Assembly (NCBI RefSeq): GCF_902459665.1
Contig: NZ_CABPSL010000010.1
Coordinates: forward strand, 62,001-126,000
Reading direction: 5' to 3'
Source of the DNA: Pandoraea cepalis
GTDB taxonomy: Bacteria > Pseudomonadota > Gammaproteobacteria > Burkholderiales > Burkholderiaceae
Length of the DNA: 64,000 nt
The position numbers and the translations under genes were made by a program. Positions 26,653-35,588 of the stretch are shown here, piece by piece; positions within the stretch are counted from its first letter, which is position 1, and the number at the start of each line of letters is the position of its first letter. The notes under the pieces were generated by a model, which worked only from the letters and a program-made list of their open reading frames with translations, made no database searches and had not been told where the DNA came from.

Positions 26653-27306
26653 ATGACTGCGACTGCTCCCCGCGCCCAACTCTGCATCTGGACGAATATC
26701 GATCCGGCGTTCGACGCTGACTTCAACCGCTGGTACGACCGCGAACACATGCAGGAGCGTGTGGCCATCCCGGGCTTCCAGTTCGCTCGTCGCTTCAAGG
26801 CCCTGCACGACTGCGCGCGTCCCTACCTGGCGCTCTATTGCACGCAACACGCCGCGGTCTTCACCAGCGACCCTTACGCCCAAGCTTTCCAGCATCAGAC
26901 CGAATGGTCGCTGCGCAACTTCGCGCGCATGCAGGGCACGCAGCGCCGTGTCGGCACGCTCGACGTCGAGGCGGGCGAAGGCCAGGGGGGCATGCTGGCC
27001 ATGTTCGTGCTGAGCGAGGCGGTCGTCGCCCAGGCACATGCGCGGCTGGGCGCGCAGCTCGCCGAGCTCGCTCAGGGCGACGGTATTGTCCGCGCCACGC
27101 TGCAGGTCACCGTGCCGAGGCTGTCCGTCTCGCTCACCGCCAAGGACGCGCCGCTGCCACCTGCCGATGCCGTCGTAATGATCGAAGGCACGGACCAGGA
27201 CGCGGTGCGCACCGCCGCGCAAACGCTCGCCGCCGCCTACGGGGTCCCGGCCGGTGAAGTCACCCGCTTTGCCATGTTGTGGCGTCTCGGCGCCAACGAC
27301 GACTGA
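26653..27306 (+). CDS. Conserved hypothetical, dimeric alpha-beta-barrel-like (DUF4286-type)
   Basis: 217 residues. The start LCIWTNIDPAFDADFNRWYDREHMQERVAIPGF, given here as the region 9-41, is the typical pattern of EthD/DUF4286-like ferredoxin-fold proteins (W-Y-D-x-E-H-M-x-E-R). A second similar half covers about 115-210, suggesting a duplicated fold. ATG at 26641 is an alternative start. It is 65 bp before the MHS transporter and reads as one unit with it; a role in catabolism of the transported compound is inference. Confidence 0.7.
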   Translation: MTATAPRAQLCIWTNIDPAFDADFNRWYDREHMQERVAIPGFQFARRFKALHDCARPYLALYCTQHAAVFTSDPYAQAFQHQTEWSLRNFARMQGTQRRVGTLDVEAGEGQGGMLAMFVLSEAVVAQAHARLGAQLAELAQGDGIVRATLQVTVPRLSVSLTAKDAPLPPADAVVMIEGTDQDAVRTAAQTLAAAYGVPAGEVTRFAMLWRLGANDD

Positions 27307-27371
27307 CGTCCCGCCATCCTCTCGCGAGATCCGGCCGTCCGGTGGGTCCCGCAGACACTCTGGAGCCATCC

Positions 27372-28721
27372 ATGACAACGTATTCCGATACCCGCGACGC
27401 TCGGCAAACCGACGCCGTCACCGCCTCCACCGCTGCCGCCACCGGCCATGCGAGCCCGAAAAAAGGGCGGCTCGCGACCGCCAGCATGGTAGGTACCACG
27501 CTCGAGTGGTACGACTTCACCGTCTACAACACGCTGGCGGCGCTGGTGTTCAACCATTTGTTCTTCCCGTCGGTCGACCCGCTGGTCGGCACCATTCTCG
27601 CCCTGTCGACCTATGCCGTGGGCTACGTGTCGAGGCCGCTTGGCGGCTTCGTGTTCGGCAACCTCGGCGACAAGGTCGGACGGCGCGCGGTGCTGGTGCT
27701 CACGCTCGTGGTGATGGGCCTGACGACCGGCCTGATGGGCGTGTTGCCCACGTACGCGTCGATCGGTATCTGGAGCCCCGTGTTGCTCGTGGCCCTGCGC
27801 TTCGTGCAAGGCGTCGCGCTCGGCGGCGAGTGGGCGGGTGCGGTGTTGCTGTCGGTCGAGCATGGCGATCAGCGCAAGCGCGGCTTGAATGCGTCCTGGA
27901 CGCAAGTCGGCCCATCGTTCGGCACGCTGATCGCGACGGGCCTCATCGCGCTCATCACGCTGTCGATTTCACCTGATGACTTCCTCGCGTGGGGTTGGCG
28001 CCTGCCGTTCCTGCTGAGCCTCGTGCTGGTCGGCTTCGGTCTGTGGGTGCGTCGCGGTGTGGAGGAAACGCCGATGTTCGAAGCGATGCAGCACTCGGCG
28101 CGTCAGGCGGACATGCCGATTGCCGAAGTCTTCCGTTCGCACTGGCGTAACCTGCTGGTGGCCGGCGGCTCGCGCATCGGCTCGGACGTGCTCTACGCGA
28201 TGCTGGTCGTCTTCACGCTGACGTATGTCACGGGAACGCTGCACCTCTCGCGTCCGCTCGCGCTCACGGCCGTGCTGGCCGGCACGGCGTGCAACGCACT
28301 GACGGTGCCCCTGTTCGGCGCACTGTCCGATAAGCTGGGTCGCCGCCCGGTATATGGCTTCGGTGTGCTGTGCGCGGTGATCTGGGCATACGGCTTCTTC
28401 GTGCTGCTCAATACGTCCCACCCGGCACTGATCGTGCTGGCGGTGGTGATCGGATTGGTGATTCACGCGATCATGTACGGGCCGCAGGCGGCCTTCGTCA
28501 CCGAGCAATTCCCGACGCGGGTGCGCTACGCCGGTTCGTCACTGGCCTATACGCTCGCGGGGATTCTCGGGGGCGGCTTCGCACCGCTCATCATCGTGAC
28601 GCTTTACAAGACATACGGCACGACGATTTCGGTGTCGCTGTACGTCACGCTGGCGCTCGCCGCCACGGCCGTCGCGCTCCTGGCCGCGCGCGAGACGGCA
28701 CACCAGCCGCTCAAAGACTAA
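27372..28721 (+). CDS. MHS-family MFS transporter (metabolite:H+ symporter)
   Basis: 449-residue 12-helix permease. SMVGTTLEWYDFTVYN at about 38-53 is the helix-1 signature of the ProP/ShiA/KgtP branch; GNLGDKVGRRAVL is the loop 2-3 motif and GGEWAGAVLL the helix-5 motif. A 35-residue Ala/Thr-rich N-terminal extension precedes it. TCTGGAGCC supports the start. Substrate is probably an organic acid or similar metabolite but cannot be fixed. A strong terminator follows. Confidence 0.9.
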   Translation: MTTYSDTRDARQTDAVTASTAAATGHASPKKGRLATASMVGTTLEWYDFTVYNTLAALVFNHLFFPSVDPLVGTILALSTYAVGYVSRPLGGFVFGNLGDKVGRRAVLVLTLVVMGLTTGLMGVLPTYASIGIWSPVLLVALRFVQGVALGGEWAGAVLLSVEHGDQRKRGLNASWTQVGPSFGTLIATGLIALITLSISPDDFLAWGWRLPFLLSLVLVGFGLWVRRGVEETPMFEAMQHSARQADMPIAEVFRSHWRNLLVAGGSRIGSDVLYAMLVVFTLTYVTGTLHLSRPLALTAVLAGTACNALTVPLFGALSDKLGRRPVYGFGVLCAVIWAYGFFVLLNTSHPALIVLAVVIGLVIHAIMYGPQAAFVTEQFPTRVRYAGSSLAYTLAGILGGGFAPLIIVTLYKTYGTTISVSLYVTLALAATAVALLAARETAHQPLKD

Positions 28722-28747
28722 GGGGACCGGCTTCCCGAGTCAGGCTC

Positions 28748-28775
28748 ACGGCACGCCCTCGGGCGTGCCGTTTTC
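28748..28775 (+). terminator. Terminator after the MHS transporter
   Basis: ACGGCACGCCC with its full complement, a minimal loop, then TTTTCGTTT. It lies between the convergent transporter and sensor-kinase genes. Confidence 0.85.
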
Positions 28776-28788
28776 GTTTGGCGGGCGC

Positions 28789-31551
28789 CTAGTGGAACGT
28801 CGATGCGGCAGGGGCCTGGCACAGCGCGGTCAGTCCGGCCAGATCGCCACGCTGCGCGAGTTGATGGACCTGCCGCGCAAAGCCATCGAGTGTCGGCACG
28901 TGATCGCTCAGTTCGCGTGCCCATTCCATCAGGTCGGTCATGGCGCCCATCGCGATCAACTGCCGGGCCTGGCGCAAATGCTCGCATGACGGACTCGCCC
29001 AGGACGTATCGCGCATCGGGCTCGCCTCGTCCCGGTCCGCGCCGCCTTCGTGCGCATCGGTACGCGCCAGACCGAGCAGGCGCGCGAGCGCGTTGCGCAG
29101 GTCGGCGAGTTCGATGGGCTTGAGCAGGCACGCGTCGTAACCGCTGCCCTCGACCATCTGCGGCGAGGCGGAAACGGCCAGCACGGGCACGTCGGGCCAG
29201 CGGCGGCGCGTGGCATGCGCCACGGCCAGCCCGTCGGCGTTGGGCATCATGTGATCGGTGAGCACGAGGTCCGGCGCCGTCTGATGCGCATTGCCCAGCG
29301 CGGCGATGAGCGCCACGCCATCGCCGAACGTGCGCACCGTGAAGCCCAGGCTCGCGAGTTCGTCATGCAGGAATTGCCGGATCTCCGGTGAATCTTCGGC
29401 GAGCCAGACGTGGCGCCCATGACCGTCGATCGGGGGCAGCGTATGGGGCGCGCCGGTGGGCCATGGCGGCACGAGATCGGCCTCGCGCGCCACGCGCAAC
29501 GGCAACGTAAACGCCACGCGCGTACCGACATCGGGCGTGCTGTCGACGGTGATCGTGCCACCCATGCGTTCCACCCATTGGCGCACGATGGCAAGCCCGA
29601 GGCCCACGCCGGGCAGGCGTCGCGCCCGGTCGAGTCTCGCGAACGGTTCGAAGACGCGCGGCAGGTCGTGCTTGGCGATGCCGCAGCCAGAATCCTCGAC
29701 GCCGAAACAGACCTGCATGAGATCGGCGCGCGTCGCGTCCGGCGTCGCTGAAAGCGAGAGGGTGATCGTTCCGTTGGCGGTGTACTTCGCCGCGTTGTCC
29801 AACAGATTTCCGAGCACCTGACGCACGCGCTTGGCGTCGAACGCGAGCAGCGGCGGCAGCGGCGCACTCACGTCGAGCAGGAAGGCGTTACCGTGCTTGC
29901 TGGCGAGACTCATGCCCTCGTGCGCCACGCCGTCGACGAACGCATGGGTGTAGACCGGCGCGACATGCAGCGGGTCGGCCGCGCCGCCGCTCGCGTATTC
30001 GATCAGGTCGTTGATCATGGCAAGCATGTGATGCGCGCTGCGGCGGATGATGCGTCCGCGGTCGGCGTCTTCGCGCCCGCCCGACTGCACCAGGTCGGCA
30101 AAGCCGATGATGGACGTAAGCGGCGTGCGCAGATCGTGACTGATGCGTGCAAGGAAGTCGCTCTTGGCGCTGTTGGCTTCGTCCGCGGCGATCAGGGCGG
30201 CCTGCAACTCGCGCGTGCGTGCGTCGACGGCGTTGGCGAGCCGTGCCTGCTCTTCGCGACGCGTCTGCAACACTTCGCGCTGCGCTGCGCGCTGTTCGCG
30301 CACGAGTTCGCGCGAACGTCCCGCCACGAGCATGGTGAGCATGAGCAGCACGGAGATGTTCGTGCTCCACGCCATCGCGGTATTGGCCAGCCAGTCTTCC
30401 GGCAGCAGGCCGTTGATGATCGCCAGCCGCCAGAACAGCACGAGGCAACCCGGCGAGAACGACAGCAGGCACAGCCGCGCGTTGGCGAAGCCGCGTCGCC
30501 AACCGTCTGCCAGCGACGCGACCCAGATGACGTTGAAGACCATGAGCAGTTGCAGGTGCGTGAACGCCGCCGCCCGATGATCGCCAAGTGCGACCCAGAC
30601 GGCCATGACGGCCATGAGCCCGATCATGACGCGATACGTCCAGCGCCAGAGCCGCACGCGGTTCAGTCCGGCGAAAATGGTCACCATGGCGCTGAAGCAC
30701 GCCACGGTCAGCGTCGAGAAGAAACTCGGCGCCCGCACGACGCATTCACCCCCTTGCGGCAGGAGATAGCGATACAGGAAGCCCTGAAACGCCATGTCCT
30801 GCGCGACCTGCGTCATCGTCGTGAGCGCGAGCAGCACGAACACGGGATCGCGTCGCGCAATGCCGAGCACGAGGGCGTACATCGCGACGGAAAGCATGGA
30901 CCCCACCAGCAGCATGGCGATCATCGCATTGCGCGATTCGGCCAAGCGAAAGTCGTCCGGCCGCCAGAGCTGCGGCACCATGCTCACCGACGATCGCGAT
31001 TCGACGCGCACAAGGAATGTCAGATGCTCGCCCGGCGCAAGCGTGATGGGGAAGACGGAGGTCTCCGACGTGATCGGGTGTCGGTCGAGCGGGACGGTGT
31101 GACCGGCCCGCCACCGGATCTCCGGCTCACGGCTGCCGACCGACATCGCGTAATAGCGCACGTCTTCGAGCCGCACGATGCCGACGCTCAACCAGCGCGT
31201 GAGCGGTGCCGTGCCGCGATTCTCGACACTGCCCGACAGCCAGAACGCCGAGCGGCTGTAGCCCGGATTGAGCATGCGCGGGACGACCTGTCGCCAACCG
31301 GGCGCGGCCAGCGCCTGCGCGGCGTCGAGGCGACCGGACGGGTCTTCCAGCAAGCGCAATTGGGTGTCGAGCGCCAGCGGCGACGCCGCGTGCGCGAGAT
31401 CGATGGGCGCGCTCGACGCAGGGGAGGGCGGTGCGGCCATGCTGGCACTGGCGCGCAGTACCAGGGCGACGAGGATAGCCGTCAGGGCCACCCAGACGAC
31501 GACTGTCCGGCGCAGCCCATGCGTCGGCAGGCTCAAGGGCAAGACGTTCAT
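28789..31551 (-). CDS. Hybrid sensor histidine kinase with 7TMR-DISM input and C-terminal receiver
   Basis: 920 residues. Signal/anchor 15-38, periplasmic DISM domain about 55-205, seven-helix membrane unit 207-410, coiled coil 412-460, HisKA with the phospho-His at 472 (ISHDLRTPL), HATPase with N box (DNAAKY 585-590), G1 (DSGCGI 620-625) and GVGLGLAIV (648-656), and a receiver 713-830 whose acceptor Asp is 766, with E719/D720 and K811. The last 70 residues form helices but show no HPt His. Its start overlaps the stop of the response-regulator gene by 4 bp. The ligand of the DISM domain is unknown, often a carbohydrate in this family. Confidence 0.92.
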   Translation of the reverse strand: MNVLPLSLPTHGLRRTVVVWVALTAILVALVLRASASMAAPPSPASSAPIDLAHAASPLALDTQLRLLEDPSGRLDAAQALAAPGWRQVVPRMLNPGYSRSAFWLSGSVENRGTAPLTRWLSVGIVRLEDVRYYAMSVGSREPEIRWRAGHTVPLDRHPITSETSVFPITLAPGEHLTFLVRVESRSSVSMVPQLWRPDDFRLAESRNAMIAMLLVGSMLSVAMYALVLGIARRDPVFVLLALTTMTQVAQDMAFQGFLYRYLLPQGGECVVRAPSFFSTLTVACFSAMVTIFAGLNRVRLWRWTYRVMIGLMAVMAVWVALGDHRAAAFTHLQLLMVFNVIWVASLADGWRRGFANARLCLLSFSPGCLVLFWRLAIINGLLPEDWLANTAMAWSTNISVLLMLTMLVAGRSRELVREQRAAQREVLQTRREEQARLANAVDARTRELQAALIAADEANSAKSDFLARISHDLRTPLTSIIGFADLVQSGGREDADRGRIIRRSAHHMLAMINDLIEYASGGAADPLHVAPVYTHAFVDGVAHEGMSLASKHGNAFLLDVSAPLPPLLAFDAKRVRQVLGNLLDNAAKYTANGTITLSLSATPDATRADLMQVCFGVEDSGCGIAKHDLPRVFEPFARLDRARRLPGVGLGLAIVRQWVERMGGTITVDSTPDVGTRVAFTLPLRVAREADLVPPWPTGAPHTLPPIDGHGRHVWLAEDSPEIRQFLHDELASLGFTVRTFGDGVALIAALGNAHQTAPDLVLTDHMMPNADGLAVAHATRRRWPDVPVLAVSASPQMVEGSGYDACLLKPIELADLRNALARLLGLARTDAHEGGADRDEASPMRDTSWASPSCEHLRQARQLIAMGAMTDLMEWARELSDHVPTLDGFARQVHQLAQRGDLAGLTALCQAPAASTFH

Positions 31552-32465
31552 GGGGCGGGCGGTGCCCCCGCGGTCTCGGACAGGTGTGGGACTTGCGCGG
31601 CCTGCTCGCGAAAGCCGCTTGGCGGCATGCCGAAGCGCTCGCGAAACGCGGTCGCGAAATTGGCGGCGCTCGCGAATCCGACGGCGGCCGCGATGTCCTG
31701 CACGTCGAGCGACGTCTCCGACAGCAAGCGGCGCGCTTCCTTCATGCGCTCCTCGCGCAGAAAGTCGAACACGGTCACGCCGACGCACCGTCGAAACGCC
31801 AGGTTGAGTCGGCGCGTGTTGGTGCCCACCGCGCTGGCGAGGCCGGCGAGTTCGGGCGTGGCGTCGAGACGGTCGAGCAGCAACGCGCGCGTGGCGCGAA
31901 ACAACACGGCGTCGAGCGTATGCGCTTGCACGGGCAGCGGCGCGAGCTTGCTGCCGTCGCCGGCAGCGCTCGGCACTGGAACGGGCGTCGTTGCCTTCAG
32001 GTGGATCGACAGACGCAGGCGCACCTCTTCGAAATCGTAAGGCTTGGTGATGTAATCCACCGCGCCGGCCGTCAGTCCCGCCACACGTTCGCCGGGCAGG
32101 GCGGCCGCAGTCAGGAAGATCAGCGGAATGTGCCGGGTGCCGGGGTCGGCTTTGAGCAGGCGGCAGGCGCCAAGCCCATCGCACACGGGCATGCGGATAT
32201 CCATGAGAATCAGGTCGGGCTGCACGGTGCGGGCCTTGGTGTAGCCGTCGCGTCCGTCGTGCGCGATGTAGACGCGACAACCCTGCTGGCTGAGGAAGTC
32301 CATCAGCAGCATGCGGTCTTCCTGGTTGTCGTCGACGATGAGCACGCGCGCGCCCGACAACTGACGGGCATGCGGTGTGGCCGGCCATGCGTCGGCCGAA
32401 GGAAGGGCGACATGCGTGGCAAGCGGCTGTGGGGACAGGGGGCGATCGCTCATGATGGCCGCCAT
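31548..32465 (-). CDS. Response regulator with AraC-type DNA-binding domain
   Basis: 305 residues: receiver at about 40-160 (VLIVDDNQEDR for the acidic pocket, LILMDIRMP with the acceptor Asp, KPYDFEEV with the Lys), linker, then two AraC HTH motifs at about 205-295 (LAGLASAVGTNTRRLNLAFRR and VQDIAAAVGFASAANFATAFRERFG). It comes first in the operon and overlaps the hybrid kinase gene (ATGA). The partner of choice is therefore that kinase. ATG at 32453 is an alternative start. Confidence 0.9.
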   Translation of the reverse strand: MAAIMSDRPLSPQPLATHVALPSADAWPATPHARQLSGARVLIVDDNQEDRMLLMDFLSQQGCRVYIAHDGRDGYTKARTVQPDLILMDIRMPVCDGLGACRLLKADPGTRHIPLIFLTAAALPGERVAGLTAGAVDYITKPYDFEEVRLRLSIHLKATTPVPVPSAAGDGSKLAPLPVQAHTLDAVLFRATRALLLDRLDATPELAGLASAVGTNTRRLNLAFRRCVGVTVFDFLREERMKEARRLLSETSLDVQDIAAAVGFASAANFATAFRERFGMPPSGFREQAAQVPHLSETAGAPPAP

Positions 32466-32685
32466 TCTTTCACATTCGTTCGATCGCGCTGCGCCGGGGT
32501 GGCGTGCGTGTCGGCGGGGGGTAAATAAATTTCCGTCGGGCAAACGTCATGTGCCGTCGGGCAAAGGTGCGATGATCGCCGGCGCGAGCGGCTCAGGTAA
32601 GGTCATTCGTCGGGTTCGTCGGGGCGAAGACCGGTGTGGGGCGATCGGGGGGTCGTCTACCGCCGGCGTGTCCCGTAGGGCGAGC

Positions 32686-32707
32686 CCGGCCCCCCCGGGG
32701 GGGCCGG
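32686..32707. repeat. Perfect 22-bp G/C palindrome
   Basis: CCGG, seven C, seven G, then CCGG: an uninterrupted palindrome with no spacer in the 274-bp gap between murA and the response-regulator gene. No T-run follows on either strand, so it is not an obvious terminator. Could be a slippage-prone tract or a protein site. Confidence 0.6.
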
Positions 32708-32739
32708 CAAACGACACGAGCGCACACCCAAGGGCGGGC

Positions 32740-34041
32740 TTACTCCTGCGGCGTCCAGACGACGTTCGCGCCCACCGAGCACAGGTTCTCGACGAAGCGC
32801 GGATGCGCGCGCCGGATCGGATCGGCGTTCTTGATCGTCGATTGCCCGTCGATGCTGGCCGCCACCATCAGCAGCGCAATCGCCACGCGGATGATGTACG
32901 GACTCTCCACGACGGCGGGCGAGAGCGGCACGCCACCGAACGTGATCAGGCGGTGCGGATCGGACTGGAACACATGGGCGCCGAACTTCGACAACTCGGT
33001 CGACCAGCCCATCGCCCCGTCATAGACCTTGTTCCAGAACATGGCGCTGCCTTCGGCCTTCACCCCCAGCGCGATAAAGATCGGCAGCAGGTCGACCGGG
33101 AAATACGGCCAAGGCGCAGCTTCGACTTTCGTGAGGATGTTCTGCGTGAACGGCGCTTGCACCTTGAGCTTGCCCTGCGCGGTGGCTGTCGACCAGCCGT
33201 CGCGATGCTCGACTTTCACCCCGAACTTCGCGAAGGTGCGGTCGATGAGCGGGAACTGGTCCGGCGCCGTGTTCTTGACCGTGATTTCGCCGCCGGTGAT
33301 GGCGCCGAGCGCCAGAAACGTCGTGATTTCATGGAAGTCTTCGGCGAAGCGGAATTCGCCGCCGCCGAAGCGCTCCACGCCTTCGATCGCGAGCTGCGAC
33401 GTGCCGACGCCCTCAATGGGCACGCCCAGCATCTGCATGAAGCGGCAGAACTCCTGCACGTGCGGCTCCGACGCCGCGTTATTCAATTGCGAGCGGCCCC
33501 TGGCCGTTGCCGCGCACAGCACGAAGTTCTCCGTGGTGGTCACCGACGCGTAATCGAGCCAGTGATGGATCGCGGGGCGCGCCTCGTCCGCGTGGATGAG
33601 CAGCGAGCCTTCGGTGCGCTCGACACGTCCGCCGAAATGCCGCAGCACTTCGATGTGCGGATCAATCTCGCGTACACCGAGCGTGCAGCCCTTGATGTTG
33701 TCTTCGATGCGCGCGACGCCAAAACGCGCGAGCAGCGGCGGCACGAGCATGATCGACGAGCGCATCTCTTCCGGCAGATGGTCGGTGCGCGGATCGAAGC
33801 GGGTATCGCGATGGTGGATGTCGAGCGTGCCGGCGCCGAAATCGACGTTCACCTCGCTGCCGAGCTGACGGAAGATGTCGAGGATCTTGCGAACGTCGGT
33901 GATCTCGGGCACGCCGATGAGGCGCACCGGCTGATCGGTAAGCAGCGTGGCGCACAGCACCGGGAGAACGGCGTTCTTGTTGGCGGAGGGGGTGATGCGG
34001 CCGCGTAGCGGCTGGCCGCCGTGGACTACCAGATGGGACAT
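32740..34041 (-). CDS. murA: UDP-N-acetylglucosamine 1-carboxyvinyltransferase (MurA)
   Basis: 433-residue EPSP-synthase-fold enzyme catalysing the first committed step of peptidoglycan synthesis from phosphoenolpyruvate. K22-N23 (SANKNAVLP) and the active-site Cys at 119 (IKGCTLG) are present; the loop departs from the usual GGCAIG. MRSSIMLVPPLLARFG precedes it. The gene stands alone, without the usual beta-proteobacterial neighbours (hisG, bolA/yrbA, mla genes), so it may be a second copy with a distinct substrate preference. AAGGAAG supports the start at 34041. Confidence 0.85.
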   Translation of the reverse strand: MSHLVVHGGQPLRGRITPSANKNAVLPVLCATLLTDQPVRLIGVPEITDVRKILDIFRQLGSEVNVDFGAGTLDIHHRDTRFDPRTDHLPEEMRSSIMLVPPLLARFGVARIEDNIKGCTLGVREIDPHIEVLRHFGGRVERTEGSLLIHADEARPAIHHWLDYASVTTTENFVLCAATARGRSQLNNAASEPHVQEFCRFMQMLGVPIEGVGTSQLAIEGVERFGGGEFRFAEDFHEITTFLALGAITGGEITVKNTAPDQFPLIDRTFAKFGVKVEHRDGWSTATAQGKLKVQAPFTQNILTKVEAAPWPYFPVDLLPIFIALGVKAEGSAMFWNKVYDGAMGWSTELSKFGAHVFQSDPHRLITFGGVPLSPAVVESPYIIRVAIALLMVAASIDGQSTIKNADPIRRAHPRFVENLCSVGANVVWTPQE

Positions 34042-34248
34042 GGGCTTCCTTCGGGCTTCGTGCTTGAGTGTGTCAGGCGGGGGCGAAAGTAGCGGGCGGG
34101 CGCAGGCCCGTCGCGAACAGGCGCAATATACCCCCGATTCAGGGGAGTGTGCCACGCGACCCCCATGCCCGTGGCGGGATTGCCGCGCCGCTTGACGGGC
34201 GACGGCTCGGCGTGTCGTGGGGGGCGCCATCGCGGCGCCGGGGAAAAC

Positions 34249-35049
34249 CTACGCCCCCGTGCCCGCAAACGCCTCGGCAAAAATGGCGCGGAAGTCAGGC
34301 GTCTCCGCGGCGGCGGCGCGGGTGAGCACGCGTGCTTCGAGTTCGTCGAGGTGCGCCGTGGCGAGCGCAATCGCCGCCTGCGTCTTGCCGTCACGCAACT
34401 GGCCGACGAGTTGGGCGTGCTCCGTGGGCGCGCAATGCATGAATTCCGCCGGATCGTACAGCGCCTTGTAAAGCTCCGTCTTGGCCACGAGCTGGCGTGC
34501 AAACGTATCGAGTTCGACACTCTGCGCCATGCCGATCAAGGTCAGATGAAACTCGCCCGCCAGGCGAATCGAGCGCTCGTGCGTGCCGTGCGCATGCGAA
34601 CGGGCTTCCAACGCGACGTGCGCGTCGAGCGCCGCGAGCTGCGACGCACTCAATTGCCCGCAAAGGCTCGCAATCACACCGCTCTCCAGCACGCGGCGGG
34701 CGCGGTAGGTCTGCCGGATGTCGTCGAGCGACGGTTGCGGGACGAACGCGCCCCGGTTGGGTTCGAGCACCAGCTTGCCTTCGAAGCCGAGCCGGGCGAG
34801 CACCTTGCGCACGGCGCCGCGGGTGCAATCGAGCGCCTGCGCCAGGTTGCGCTCGCGCAGCGGCATGCCCGGCCGCAGCTTGCCGGAGAGCAGCGCCTGC
34901 GAAATGGCCGTGTAGACGCGCGCCTCGATCTGCTGTCCCGCGCTGCCCGACGTGCCGTCGTCGCCGGCCGCCAGGCCCGTGGCGGTCTCGGTCGCGGCTT
35001 TGGGGCGTGACGCGTCGCGCGGCGACGCCGGTGCTGCAGTGCGGCTCAA
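34249..35049 (-). CDS. GntR-family regulator (FCD/FadR subfamily)
   Basis: 266 residues; Ala/Thr-rich leader, wHTH at about 40-105 (VYTAISQALLSGKLRPGMPLRERNLAQALDCTRGAVRKVL) and an all-helical FCD effector domain (about 110-255) with metal-site His residues (EFHLTLIG, HLDEL). A TTG start is read because AGGAG stands 9 bases before it and a nearby ATG is out of frame. It diverges from the DUF3311-symporter-amidohydrolase-MFS operon and is its most likely local repressor. Confidence 0.88.
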   Translation of the reverse strand: MSRTAAPASPRDASRPKAATETATGLAAGDDGTSGSAGQQIEARVYTAISQALLSGKLRPGMPLRERNLAQALDCTRGAVRKVLARLGFEGKLVLEPNRGAFVPQPSLDDIRQTYRARRVLESGVIASLCGQLSASQLAALDAHVALEARSHAHGTHERSIRLAGEFHLTLIGMAQSVELDTFARQLVAKTELYKALYDPAEFMHCAPTEHAQLVGQLRDGKTQAAIALATAHLDELEARVLTRAAAAETPDFRAIFAEAFAGTGA

Positions 35050-35363
35050 GCCTCATCTCCTGAATAGACGCGGTTCGCGTGGGTGTGGGGCGCATTGTAC
35101 CCGGCCCCCTTCGCCTGTCGGCGCTGCCTCCCGGAAAACCCTCGGTTTCGGCTGTGCCGCGATTGCAACCTTGCATTTCGGCAAATCGTTGCCGATAATG
35201 GTCAACAAACACGGTTAACCATTTGTTTGTGTTTGGTTGATGATATGGCAAATCGATCTAATGCGCCATGACACCGGACACCACCGAATTGGCCAAGCCA
35301 GCGGGGCGCCCACGGCGACGTGGGTGCGGCCGACCATTGAATTTCCTAGGGTCTGGAGACGTC
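35050..35363. promoter_or_regulatory. 314-bp divergent control region of the GntR gene and transport/amidohydrolase operon
   Basis: No gene. Its right half is AT-rich and holds two overlapping dyads: GGTTAACC at 35213-35220, and CAAACAC (35206-35212) with GTGTTTG (35229-35235) 16 bp apart. TGGTCAAC also occurs at 35199-35206. GGT-rich dyads of this kind are usual for FadR/GntR regulators. Confidence 0.5.
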
Positions 35364-35588
35364 ATGAAACCTGTGCATTGCCTGGCCGCGCTTCCCATCG
35401 CGGCGTTTTACAGCGGCGGTTGGCTGGCCGAACATTTGGGCACCCGTTTGGCGGGGCTGCCTTTCCTGATGGCGTGGAATATCGTTTGGCTGCTGCTCAC
35501 GTCGGCGGTCATGGTCGTGATGTTCCGCTTCGACGGTTCGCGCGAGTCTGCGCAGGATGCGCGCGAACACGACGGAGCGACATCATGA
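35364..35588 (+). CDS. DUF3311 small membrane protein, symporter partner
   Basis: 74 residues with two membrane helices (CLAALPIAAFYSGG and FLMAWNIVWLLLTSAVMVVMF) and a charged tail. DUF3311 proteins are found just before sodium:solute symporters and are presumed small subunits. TGGAGAC before ATG 35364 fixes the start, and its stop overlaps the symporter start (ATGA). Confidence 0.85.
   Translation: MKPVHCLAALPIAAFYSGGWLAEHLGTRLAGLPFLMAWNIVWLLLTSAVMVVMFRFDGSRESAQDAREHDGATS

Noticed and set aside
29893-32040. 715-codon plus-strand frame opposite the sensor kinase
   Set aside because: Low-complexity basic composition and no domain; mirror of the real gene.
28789-32388. A 1199-codon frame suggesting an N-terminal extension of the sensor kinase
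   Set aside because: The first 279 codons overlap the AraC response regulator in another frame and are Arg/Pro-rich noise; the true start is the ATGA overlap at 31551.
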